DNA of 64,000 nucleotides. Origin: Oxytricha trifallax (lineage: Eukaryota > Ciliophora > Spirotrichea > Sporadotrichida > Oxytrichidae). Position numbers and translations under genes: made by a program. This document shows, one piece after another, positions 48,139 to 57,462 of this stretch (the first letter of the stretch is position 1; every line of letters starts with the position of its first letter). The DNA lies in contig ARYC01001907.1 in NCBI GenBank assembly GCA_000711775.1, positions 18,279 through 82,278 on the forward strand, read 5' to 3'. The notes beneath the pieces were generated by a model. That model saw nothing but the letters and a program-made list of their open reading frames with translations, was not told the DNA's origin and ran no database searches.

Positions 48139-48916
48139 TGAGTGGAACATAAGAGCGAAATGCCCAACTTCTCAACCTACACAAAAGAACTTCATCTCAA
48201 CCCTCATCAGAGGATCTAGAATCAAAGACATCGTCGAAATCATCATCTCCGAGTCTATGAGTAACGATTGAAGACACCTAACAATTCAGAAAATCATCTA
48301 CATCGCCAAAAAAGTCGCCTAGATAAACCCAACCCTGATTTTTAAACTCAGAAATGAAGCCAAAATCAGAGCACACAACCAAAACAACCACTACGTTGCA
48401 AACTGGCTTAAACTCCTAGCTCAGTCACTATTCCTAGTCTAAGTCAACAACAAATGGATTCCCAAAACCCAATAGCCATCCACTGATTTTGGAAACCTGG
48501 ACGCCCAATCCCCAGAGTTCATCCCCTAACCTTCCTCCCTAATTAACACCAAAATAGAATCTTACCCACTTACCAGCTCACTCTCACAATTCCAAAACAG
48601 ATATACTCAACAAGAGATTGATAGCCTTAACTAACAATTCCTACAGGAAGAGCAGGAATACCTAGCTTCCCAATGCGCCATCCTCTAAGCGCCATTAGAC
48701 AAGTCTAGCTCTCTAAACTATGATTCCGAAGCTAACCTCTCCTTCTATGAAGGAGGTGAATAATCCTTGACGTCCTCTAATACGTCATTAAATAAAATTC
48801 CTATTCAATAGGAACTTTTAACAATTATTAAGGAATCACCCTTTAATAAGATTTCCTACTAGGAAAATTTAAAATAAGTTTCCTAATTAATAACAAAATA
48901 TTAATCATTATTAAAT
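48139..48916 (+). CDS. gag-like element, ORF1 (one internal TGA)
   Basis: A frame in the ciliate code runs from about 48139 with a single TGA at 48269, then stays open into the next ORF. Text near the start reads FISTLIRGSRIKDIVEIIIS, then IQKIIYIAKKVAQINPTLIF, ANWLKLLAQSLFLVQVNNKW and QNRYTQQEIDSLNQQFLQEE. Codon use is strikingly C-ending and GC-rich, unlike every other gene in the window. TAA and TAG occur in frame many times, so the Gln code is needed. I recognise no domain; length and position before a second ORF with a basic tail suggest a retroelement ORF1/gag, but there is no reverse transcriptase here. It lies inside the interruption of the sortilin gene. Confidence 0.55.
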
Positions 48917-49640
48917 ATGAGTAATAATAGAGACGCCCTAATGAACGATAGAGCCTCCACAGATATCAAAGACCTACCAGACTTCTACAAGTCTAAAACA
49001 GATCTAGCATACTAAGCTCTCATCATAGAGGCTAATAGCGGCACCAAAGTCTCAGCTAGAACTCTATTCAAAGCTCTAGAACTCAAAGAACAGATCGTCT
49101 CTCTAAAGATCTAGTCAGCAACTCAATGCCTTTCAAACACAATTGCTTACTACTTTGAACAAGTCGAGGATATCCTTGACAGAGATACTAAAGCCCTACC
49201 ACTCTACAGCTAATAACCCTGACACACCTAAACAAATCATAACATTCCTTAAGACCATTGACAAACTTAGATCTTACAACTAAGACGTCATAATGTACTG
49301 TGACACAGACCAAGACCATATGCTCAACACTAATACTATTAGATTTAAAAAACCTTAGAATTTCTCCAAGAATCTCTCAAGCGATCTCATCTTCTTCATG
49401 AAAGAAAACTTTAAATCTCTTATCTCCCTCGGTCTTTTTATTTTTAAATTCTCAGTCAAAATCTTATAAGTTTAATCTTCAATTAAATATAAACACATAG
49501 GTGACGACTTTCTCACCATCTTAAGACAAGACCGTAGAAGACAAAACTAAAATAAGGGTAGAAAAATGTAAAACAAACAAAGACAACCAAGAAAACCCAG
49601 AAGAAACGACAACAAGAGAAGATACAACCAAAGGAACTGA
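48917..49640 (+). CDS. gag-like element, ORF2 with basic tail, one frameshift
   Basis: ATG at 48917 begins MSNNRDALMNDRASTDIKDL and continues FYKSKTDLAYQALIIEANSG and LKIQSATQCLSNTIAYYFEQ. A TGA at 49220 closes this frame after ~101 codons. The adjacent frame carries straight on from about 49212 with NNPDTPKQIITFLKTIDKL and FSKNLSSDLIFFMKENFKSL, ending in a strongly basic tail (QRQPRKPRRNDNKRRYNQRN) before TGA at 49638. The tail suggests nucleic-acid binding. A single-base shift at about 49210 joins the two parts, either a mutation or a programmed shift. The C-ending codon use matches ORF1. No protease or polymerase motifs are seen, so this is either a non-autonomous element or a fragment. 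Confidence 0.55.
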
Positions 49641-49705
49641 GTTCCTTTTTAATGATATGCTCGGGGGGCTTTAAGCCCTCGATGCGAGTTAATTATTATT
49701 ATTAT
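49641..49705 (+). repeat. Hairpin plus TTA-repeat 3' end of the gag-like element
   Basis: CTCGGGGGGCTTTAAGCCCTC and CTCGATGCGAG form nested hairpins, and TTAATTATTATTATTATTG follows. The same layout closes the tract at 20870-21694, consistent with a retroposon 3' end. The sortilin coding sequence resumes about 20 bp later. Confidence 0.6.
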
Positions 49706-49721
49706 TGTTTTATAATTATGA

Positions 49722-51150
49722 TATTAAATTCGTAGTTTATGGTTACCAATATCTCTCTGCCAAAGATAAACCAAAAGGCATGATCTTCACTCTAGACTTT
49801 AAGTCGCTTAATGAACTTCAATGCAATGGAGCAGACCGCCCTGGTGAAACTGATTCTGACTACGAACTACGTACTCACTTTGATGTATGGCAGTATTTTA
49901 ATAATTTTTATTTCAAAATACCATAAATATTTCTATATTTTAATACATTTCATGATGTAGACATGGAGATTAGAAATATTTCCTTGGGCAATAAGTGGCT
50001 TACATCAGAAGAAAGCGTGAAGCTGAGTGCTTCAATAGCAAGGAATTTGAGAGGAAAATGTCGAGATCTTACTTTCAATGCACTGAAATAGATTATGAGT
50101 GCGATTATGACTTCACTAAAGATTCCGATAACAATAGTCAATGTGTTAAGGAAGATTGTCTCACTCATCCCATAGGTAAAGCCAATCATATAAAATGTTT
50201 TATATTAAATTTAATGATAACAATAAAATAAAGAGAAGATTGGCTTTTAACATGATGAATGAATTAAGGGATTCATAACAAGCTAGGTGCTCATAATATG
50301 GTTACTTCACTGTATCACAAGATCACCGTGAAGTACCAGGCGATAAATGTGTTGGTGAACTTAGACTTCAATCCAATCTTCTACTCATGCTCATCAGTAA
50401 TACTTTATGTTTGAATATTTGTAATGAGTATTAAAAATAGTATACATTTAAATTTAGAGACCAGTATCATTCTTGTCTATTCACACAATTGCCTATTTGC
50501 TCTTTATTGGCGCTATTTTATTCTTCGGATGGCCCTTAGTTGAAGCTACTGTGATTGCTCTGCCTATTCCTGATCCCAAAAATCTAAAAGATAAAATTTC
50601 TGGCTATTTCCAGAGATCTACTGGCAATATAAATTGCTAATATAATATATATATATATATATAGTTACTGTAGAAATTTATATTCTTCTTGAGTTAATAT
50701 CTAATATAGTATTAATTAATAACAACAGAGACCATGCCACTGTCAAAAAGGATTACACAAAGAACTTTACTCAGTTTTTTGAGAGTTTAGACGAAAGCTC
50801 TGACGAGGAAGACTCATGGTAGACATGGTTAATAAGCATATAAATAATTTTCTTGTTTTCTTTTATAGTTAAAATTAATTAAAAGTAATTAATGCATTTA
50901 TTTATAGTAGAGCAGTGATAAACACTTGAAGTATGATTCCGATTAAGACAACGATGAGTTTAAGAGTGAAGAACTGATCTCACTTGATGGTCTCTCACCT
51001 TCAGCTCCAAAAGACAGTACTATAAAAATAGTTAACTTACCTACAAAATTATAAATATATATATATATACAATTAATTAATGAAATGTGTAAATATTTTG
51101 GCAATAACACCGCAGCTGACAACATTCCAAAGCTACAGAAACCACAATGA
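49722..51150 (+). CDS. VPS10/sortilin-family receptor, C-terminal part in seven coding blocks
   Basis: This continues the gene at 45095-46690. Block 1 (49722-49887) reads YQYLSAKDKPKGMIFTLDFK...ADRPGETDSDYE. Block 2 (about 49953-50177) reads KYFLGQQVAYIRRKREAECF then CTEIDYECDYDF, the Cys-rich 10CC module. Block 3 (50284-50399) holds REVPGDKCVG and NLDFNPIFYSC. Block 4 (50462-50629) has a membrane helix, HTIAYLLFIGAILFFGWPL. Blocks 5-7 encode a short acidic cytoplasmic tail (FFESLDESSDEEDSW ... YDSDQDNDEF) ending at TGA 51148. Deleting the spacers between direct-repeat pointers at blocks 2-7 gives one continuous frame. Block 2 lacks one base (the HDGRHGE-like motif is shifted) and block 3 contains two compensating shifts. 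This part may be intact enough to be processed, though its N-terminal half is broken. Confidence 0.88.
49881..49959 (+). other. IES 1 of the sortilin gene, pointer TGATGTA
   Basis: TGATGTA at 49881-49887 recurs at 49953-49959, exactly at the break in sortilin similarity, bracketing 65 bp of AT-rich DNA. Excision of one repeat plus the spacer (72 bp) would join the blocks. The following block needs one extra base to keep the sortilin frame. Confidence 0.65.
50173..50288 (+). other. IES 2 of the sortilin gene, pointer TAGGT
   Basis: TAGGT at 50173-50177 and 50284-50288. Removing 111 bp joins THPIG to AHNMV in frame and leads in the same frame to NLDFNPIFYSC in block 3. Confidence 0.7.
50395..50466 (+). 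other. IES 3 of the sortilin gene, pointer CAGTA
   Basis: CAGTA at 50395-50399 and 50462-50466. Removing 67 bp joins FYSCSSV to SFLSIHTIAYLL in frame, connecting the luminal part to the membrane helix. Confidence 0.8.
50626..50721 (+). other. IES 4 of the sortilin gene, pointer AATA (uncertain)
   Basis: AATA at 50626-50629 and 50718-50721; removing 92 bp joins RSTGN to NNRDHATVKKD in frame. The repeat is short and the sequence AT-rich, so the exact pointer is ambiguous. The spacer includes a (TA)n run. Confidence 0.5.
50819..50911 (+). other. IES 5 of the sortilin gene, pointer GTAGA
   Basis: GTAGA at 50819-50823 and 50907-50911. Removing 88 bp joins DEEDSWQ to SSDKHLKYDS in frame. Confidence 0.8.
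51002..51117 (+). other. IES 6 of the sortilin gene, pointer CAGCT
   Basis: CAGCT at 51002-51006 and 51113-51117. Removing 111 bp joins GLSPSA to DNIPKLQKPQ and the TGA stop in frame. The spacer holds a (TA)n run. Confidence 0.82.
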
Positions 51151-51959
51151 ATATAAAATAATCACACAATTGATTCGTGATATATTCTATGCAAGAAATA
51201 TATTTATTTAGATAGATACATTAGTTTCGTATTTTTGAAGCATTAAAAATATTCACATTTTCTTTCTAGGATGCTTGTTAATTAGTATAGACTTTGTAAC
51301 ATCAGTTTTATAATAAAATACATTGAAATAATATAATAATTTGATTAATTATGAAAAACGTATATGAAAGTTACTTTTCTAACGACTAGGAGACCTATCA
51401 AGATTGTAGCCAATTATTAAGCATTACTAATACTATAGATTTCACTAATCCGTGAAAAAGAAAGTAGTTCGATAACCAACGATTGTTCTAATAGTAAAAA
51501 GAACAAGGTAAATTTTATTGCTATGGATTAGTTTATTTGGGATTAACTTAATTTTTATAGTAAGTTCTATACTTAATAACTTTATACATAATTCAATGGC
51601 AATTAAAATTAAAGAGATAAACTTAATTTTATTAAAGTTCATTAAAATAAATAAATTCCTAGCTTGCAAGTCTAACATCCTATTTTTTACGAACATTAAC
51701 TCTCGCTTAGGATAGTTAAAATAGTTGTTTATTCTTCACGTTAATATAATTTAAGTAATTAACACTTATTTTATTGATACCTACTATTCTGAAATATTTC
51801 CTCTGTGAACGAGAACATATCATCGAACAGCCCCATAAATTATATGATTACTATCCATAAATTATTAAAACCTTTCTCTTTATAAATTTAATTCATTCTT
51901 TCTTCGTGATACTAATAAATGATGTTAAGATATCTGGCTTCTATAAGTAAATTTTTTCT
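51151..51959. other. AT-rich spacer between sortilin and channel genes
   Basis: AT-rich DNA. Short frames on both strands at 51445-51715 look like hydrophobic low-complexity translations of AT-rich sequence and are not supported. Confidence 0.5.
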
Positions 51960-52150
51960 GAGGGAGCCACCCAAGATATATAATCCCAGATCAATATAAT
52001 AAAAGAAATTATGGAACTGTCTGTCTTTGTTTTGTCTCACAGTTACCAATCCCTTTAAAGATAAAGTGATCAGAGTAGTTCTTAAGTAGTAAGTTAAAAT
52101 AACACAATTAATTGTGTATTAAGAATACTGATATAGTTAATTCGGGATAT
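51960..52150 (+). pseudogene. Possible cytoplasmic N-terminus of the cation channel
   Basis: In the ciliate code this patch reads EGATQDIQSQINIIKEIMEL, then in another frame NPFKDKVIRVVLKQQVKI. Channel N-termini often have such an N-P-x-R stretch before the first membrane helix, which begins at about 52395. The link is by position and composition only. Confidence 0.35.
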
Positions 52151-52349
52151 TTAAAATATATTAATATAAGCGTAAAGCACCCCAACATAAAAAATATAAA
52201 TTCATTGTTATAAATCCTTATAAAACTTTATAATATTCTTGCATTAATTGGCTATTTAGCAAAAATATATTAATTTGTGTTTGGAGGTAAAATTTATAGT
52301 TTTTAGTTAGTCATAACTGGAAAAATAATTTTCTAAGAAATATATTTAT

Positions 52350-53065
52350 ATGATTGCCCTTAATTAATTTAAAATTAGATATTAACATATCTTCGTATTT
52401 TAGATGGTTTGATAGATTCATTTTGTTCAAAATTTTAATTGTAGTAAACTGTGTCTTTTTTGCCATCGATGGCCGCCCCAACGTAGATCAATTAGCTAAA
52501 TTAGATTATATCTTCGTGGTCATTTTTATAGTAGAAATGTGCTTGAAAATCATAACAATGGGATTTGCCTTAAGACCTCACAGTTATTTAAGAAATGCTT
52601 GGAATATAGTAAGATTGATCTATAAATAATTAAATATTGATATAGCTGGATTTATTATTGTTATCATAGGATGGGTATCAAAAGTAGTAACAGCTAACAA
52701 ATATGAGTGCATTCAGAGTTATTTGTTACTTAAGACTACTGTATACTATAAATTCTATGCTGTATGCGAAGACTAGTCTAGTATCTTTTGAATTCTCTTC
52801 CAACACTCTTCGACATACTGGTTCTTTTCTCTTTCTTCCTGGTTATGTTTTGAACCATTTCTACTTAAATTTTTGGATGACTAGTCTAAATCGTTGAGTT
52901 CATGAGAATGGGAATGTTTAAACAGGGGATGGAGATGAATTTTTTTCTGTAAGATTGACAATTCTTGTCCAGGGGTCACATCTTTTGATAGCATTCTGAA
53001 AAGTGTACTTAATATCTTTATTATCATTACTCTTTAGGGATGGTCAGATATTAAAGTAATTTAGT
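52350..53065 (+). pseudogene. Voltage-gated cation channel, domain I (S1 to pore), decayed
   Basis: A Ca2+/Na+ channel alpha-subunit domain. S1 is FDRFILFKILIVVNCVFFAI; S2 is LDYIFVVIFIVEMCLKIITM; S2-S3 contains SYLRNAWNIV; S3 is DIAGFIIVIIGWVS; S4 is SAFRVICYLRLLYTINSM with reduced positive charge; S5 is LLNSLPTLFDILVLFSFFLV in a shifted frame; then HENGNVQTGDGDEFF and the pore FDSILKSVLNIFIIITLQGW. In S5 a TGA replaces the Gly of MFGTISTQIFG, and a TGA stands where RCV is expected in the turret. The selectivity position of TLEGW is Gln (TAG). At least three frameshifts occur. In ciliates such channels drive the ciliary action potential. The copy is nonfunctional. Confidence 0.9.
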
Positions 53066-53475
53066 TCAAATAAGAACGAAAAACGAATAAAGAATTAAAA
53101 GTTATAAAGTTTAATACTTATAATAATTTATACATATAAAAATTGGGCAATAAAAAAAATAAATTTCCTCTAGAATTCGCTTTCTAATATCAAAATCTAT
53201 TTTCCGATATAAATTATATCATTTTTATTATATAATTATTTTAGCTTGAATAACGACTAGACATCTCCTTTAACACCTAAAATGATGTTAATTTTAAGTA
53301 AAAGAATGTAAAAAATAGGGTATATGAAAAATGCAAATATAAATGGCAGATTGAGAAAGAATGGGATTTGAATTAAATCATTATGTAATAGCAAACATAT
53401 TTTATTGTCAATTTGTTTTAATAATTTTGCAAATTTGTTATGTTATTCATAGGTTATTATATCCTATTTTTCTCT
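53066..53475. other. AT-rich interruption of the channel gene, left part
   Basis: AT-rich DNA between the domain I pore and the end of the nested opposite-strand gene. No feature recognised. Confidence 0.5.
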
Positions 53476-54249
53476 TCAGATAGACCAGTCAGCAACGATT
53501 TATAAGAGCTTTCCAATAAGTTGTCCTCTTTCTGAATCAGTAGATGATTTCAAGTATTCATTAGCTTAATTTGGGTTTTGCTTATTCATATCTCAATCTA
53601 TTCTGGAAATGAAAGTTGAAGAACCCTCTCTAATAGCCTTGGTGAATGTCTTGACAACTTTAACAACATTGCAGGTGGCAGTGATTTGAGCAACAGAATC
53701 AGTGGTCTCTTTGTTTATGAGGAAAACTTCTGGGAAGTGTCTTGACCATAGATCTTAAACCATCATTGGGTGCATCACGAATTCTTCGCATTTTAAAAGA
53801 AAAAGCTTAGAACTTCAAGAAAAGTCTGAAGACGCCAACCGCAAAACGTTTAGGCAAATCTTCTTAAACTAAGTGGATTTCATGGGATGCAGAAATGAAA
53901 TTTATTGTAGGAGTGATCACAGTTGAAGTCGTTGTGTGATTGACATCTTTCAACTTGGACTGACTAGTGGACTGGGTCTCCATTGACACTGAAACCGAAT
54001 TCATTGCAGTGGGTATGGTCATCAAAGACTCCTCCAGGATTCTTTTTCTAGCAAGTCTTCATAGCGGTAACTGGTTACTTGTAAGCATGGTTGACGATCA
54101 GCGTGGATGCAGTATTTGAACTCATTGCACTTAAGTACTGGACCATCACTAAATTGTTCATCGTGCTTGTGATCTCAGGAGAGATGCTTGATTTTGAAAT
54201 CAGTAAAGGCAAAGACGACTCCTGCGAATGAGAGAACAACCATCTTCAT
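53476..54249 (-). pseudogene. Secreted Cys-containing protein gene nested in the channel gene, frameshifted
   Basis: ATG at 54249 begins with a clear signal peptide (MKMVVLSFAGVVFAFT). The mature part reads DEQFSDGPVLKCNEFKYCIH, then in a second frame GGVFDDHTHCNEFGFSVNGD and CQSHNDFNCDHSYNKFHFCI, then in a third frame MHPMMVQDLWSRHFPEVFLI and ITATCNVVKVVKTFTKAIRE, ending NEYLKSSTDSERGQ ... VADWSI before TGA at 53476. The span is 258 codons. TGA codons follow FKIKHLS and FISRID. The protein would enter the secretory path and has regularly placed Cys and His in its first half; I do not recognise the family. It lies on the strand opposite to the channel, between the channel's domain I pore and its S6, so it sits in what would be an IES or insertion. 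Confidence 0.7.
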
Positions 54250-54439
54250 TTATTAAAGGATTATAATTTATAAATAATTCTAATATTAGAGAAATAATCT
54301 TAAAAGATCCAAATAATATAGTAATTAACTTAATTTATTTCTTTTTCTCCTATTTTTTACATTCTTTTATCATTTTCTCAAATTTATAATTATTAGAATT
54401 GGGGAGTTTTGTGTACAAGATTAAAATTGCCATGGTGAC

Positions 54440-54975
54440 ATTCGACTATGATATAGACTTCATTATGATTGTAGTTTTTGGAGCATTTTTTATCTTAAAA
54501 TTTTATTGTGGCCGTGCAATTCAATTACTTTAATGCATAGTTTTAGTATTAAAGTTAAAGAGACCAAAAAATGAAATAATAGGCTGTTCTTCAAAAAATG
54601 TATGATAAAACTCCTAAAAGCCCCTAGAAACATGCTGCTGAATTATAAGAAAATTCTGCAAAATTCAATGAAGGCTTTTTACATGCTTTAAAAACAGTTA
54701 ATGCAGATTAATCCTAACTATTTTTGTTGATACTAAAAAAGATTGGTGTGAAAGAATCAATTTAAAAATTGATTTATTAGTCCAATATTGCGATAGCAAG
54801 CAAAGAGAAGAATCCACAACAAGATCAAAGCAAAGAATTTAGAGTTATAAGAAGACCTAGAAAATAACCAATTCGACAGTTTATCATAATAATAGCTTCC
54901 AATAAGTCCCAAAGATGCAAATGAATAAATAGAATAAGAAAATAACATTTGAATTAGTAGAGTCAAAGCCTTTTA
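54440..54975 (+). pseudogene. Cation channel, domain I S6 and I-II linker
   Basis: IDFIMIVVFGAFFILKF fits S6 (consensus ...GsFFlLNLtLAVI). In a shifted frame a long open stretch of about 54555-54970 in the ciliate code encodes the hydrophilic cytoplasmic linker: AVLQKMYDKTPKSPQKHAAE, LQENSAKFNEGFLHALKTVN, IAIASKEKNPQQDQSKEFRV. Gln codons are mostly TAA or TAG. The minus strand is also open here for 69 codons with hydrophobic text, which I read as the shadow of this linker. The linker is cut by TBE copy 2 at about 55000. Confidence 0.75.
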
Positions 54976-55199
54976 ATGTCACAATTATTGTACTCATTAA
55001 AAACCCATTTCCCCTCATTAGATGCTAGTGATTTGATTATAGAGTATAGTCCGTAGGTCTTATTGGGGTTATTAGAGAAATATGGCTAATATTCATAATG
55101 AGAAATAGAAATTATCTGATTTTAGGGTCTATCTATGATTAAAAATATTTTAATTTTTATATTAGGCTTAGTATGGGCGAGTATTAATATAGATGAAGT

Positions 55200-56130
55200 C
55201 AAACTGATGTTTAATTATTCAGCAAAATCAAGCTCTTACGCAAGAGCTCTTCTACTGCTAGGCATCACTGCTTGCAAACAGTTAAGCATTTCAATTCTGG
55301 CTTTTGATATTATCCTCAAAGTGTAAAAAGGTTTTCAATTAGCATATTGATTACCTCAACGTCTCTATAGCTTTAAAGTACTGATACCCTTTTTCCACTC
55401 GACTAGCAAGATATGATATTCTATTGCAAATATTCTGGCATGGGCATCTCTCCAAAGACTCTTGCTAGTATATATAAAAGAAAATATATTGCATTAAAGA
55501 CTCTCCACAGATTAAAGAGTGATTGATGCTTAGGTGACATTTAATCGTAATAATTAAAATTGTATTTATGATTAAATTTCGAGGGCTATTTACATCAACA
55601 TCAAGTTCATATACGATGATGAAGCTTTATTTTACTTTGAATAACTTTATAAATAAGTCTAATTTAAAATGTACGATAATTTAGAAGTCATTATAAAAAT
55701 TGAAAAAGTTTTTACTTAAGTAATTTGAACTGATATAAGAGAAGATTCAGAATTAAATGTTACGTTATTCAACTTCTATCTATTATATGAGAACTGTATA
55801 TGGAGTACTTATATAACTTCAGAGATAAGCAGATTAAAAAAGAGATCATAATGTATGTTGATAACTTTTATTTTATAAAATAAATGGGTTTAAGAAAGCT
55901 TATGAATAGTTAAACTTAACTCATGAGAAGAACATATCTTTAGCCCACAATTTAATAAAATAAAATTTTACTGGAGTTAGATTGAGACTTATTACAAGAA
56001 AACATTGCCAATCGCCTAATGCAAGATCTTCTTATTACTGATACATTTTTTTATTTAATTAAAGTATTCAAGAAAGTGACTTTAGATAAAAAACAATTCG
56101 CTCTAGTGAATGAATCAATGTTTGAAATAA
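55200..56130 (+). pseudogene. TBE transposase relic (copy 2)
   Basis: It aligns with 14053-14967: TTTAATTATTCAGCAAAATC at the start, CATATACGATGATGAAGC (first Asp region) near 55610, TATGTTGATAACTTTTA (second Asp region) near 55852, and AATTTAATAAAATAAAATTTTACTGG (Glu region, Glu codon changed to AAA) near 55950. Loss of the catalytic Glu and repeated frameshifts make it inactive. Confidence 0.8.
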
Positions 56131-56329
56131 GTGTTAGACTTAAATGAATGAATAACTTCGCAAATAATAATAACTCTTAAAAGGATTAGGATTATCTTTC
56201 TTTCTCCTTCTTTTTTCTTCTGATGCTTAACTAATAACTCTTGTTTTTTTAACCTCCAACATATATGTTAATTTCATCAAGTAATTAAATATCTTTATAA
56301 AGTATCTTGCTTATTTAATTAATAGTTTG

Positions 56330-56930
56330 ATATTTACTCTCTGAGAATATCTGGATTATCTTTTATTAGAATTATACTAACCAGATTTCCCTTAAAATTA
56401 TAAATCAAATATTACTAAGAGATAAAAATGCTTCTCAAGATTATATAGATTATCCTACAATTTTTCGCTTATTATAATGCCTTGCTTGCTTTAATCTTCT
56501 GAAAAAGTAGAGAAGCATTTCTATAGACCTTCTTCAGTTACTTACTAAGATAACCTTTTCTTAAATACCAAGGACGCCGCCGAAAAAACTTCTTTATGGA
56601 TGCTTGTTAAAGAATTGATTCAAGGTAGTAAGTTAAACTACAAACTCTTCATCTTTCATTGAATCCTTATTGAAATATCTGAGTAGTTTGGTATTTCTAT
56701 CATCTTAATCTTTGATAAAAATTTCTTTCATCACAAAGAATAGCTTTCATGAATTATATTTTTGCACCTTCTATAGTTGAAAGAGACAAAAAACTTCACT
56801 TTAGTATAACTATGCCTGATATTAATTCCATTTTGAGTAAGGTACCGATATAGATCTTTCTTGTTTATGAATCTATTAGCAATTTATGCCTCTAATTTTT
56901 ATCTATAACCGAATAGAATCCATCATTCTT
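56330..56930 (-). pseudogene. TBE 22-kDa protein relic (copy 2)
   Basis: It aligns on the minus strand with 15215-15799, for example the plus-strand strings CCAGATTTCCCTTAAA, AACTACAAACTCTTCATCTTTCAT and GAGTAGTTTGGTATTTCTATCA. The frame is broken in several places. Length is about the full gene. Confidence 0.72.
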
Positions 56931-57462
56931 CTTTTCTCCTATTAAACTCTAATTTATGACTACTTGATCCTATTGATTAGAATTTTACTAATTAATATAT
57001 GCATATTATTTTAGGTGAACCATGTAAAATTAAGTGGAGAAACACTGCAAATGGTTAAGCAAACATCAGAGAAAGAGATCCATTATTATAAATGTGTTTC
57101 CATCAAATCAGTAATTATTTTTTTTAATTTAATTAGTACTGGTTTTATATTCGATTAATAGAAATTGTTGCAAATTTAATAGTCCCAAGACTTTATTAGT
57201 AATGAGTTTTAAATTAACGAGGTCTTAATGGAAAAGCTCAAATATTGTTCAAAACTTAAATGGAGTTGGTGCCGGCAAGAATTTTTTCTGAATAGGTACC
57301 AAGACCAAAATTTTTAAGGGTAAAATTAGAAAATTATACTTATAATATAGGCATTAGCATGAATTCATATTGTAAAAATCCTATGAATGATTGGTGAAAT
57401 GGCAACTCCTTCTTCGTTTAACTATAGCTAAACAATAAAATTTAATTTAATATAAATTTAAA

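Noticed and set aside
51445-51715. Overlapping hydrophobic frames on both strands
   Set aside because: AT-rich DNA gives Ile/Leu/Asn/Lys-rich translations on both strands; no homology or codon bias supports a gene.
54757-54966. Minus-strand 69-codon hydrophobic frame resembling a membrane protein
   Set aside because: The plus strand over the same bases is a long Gln-rich frame continuous with the channel I-II linker; the hydrophobic text is its antisense shadow.
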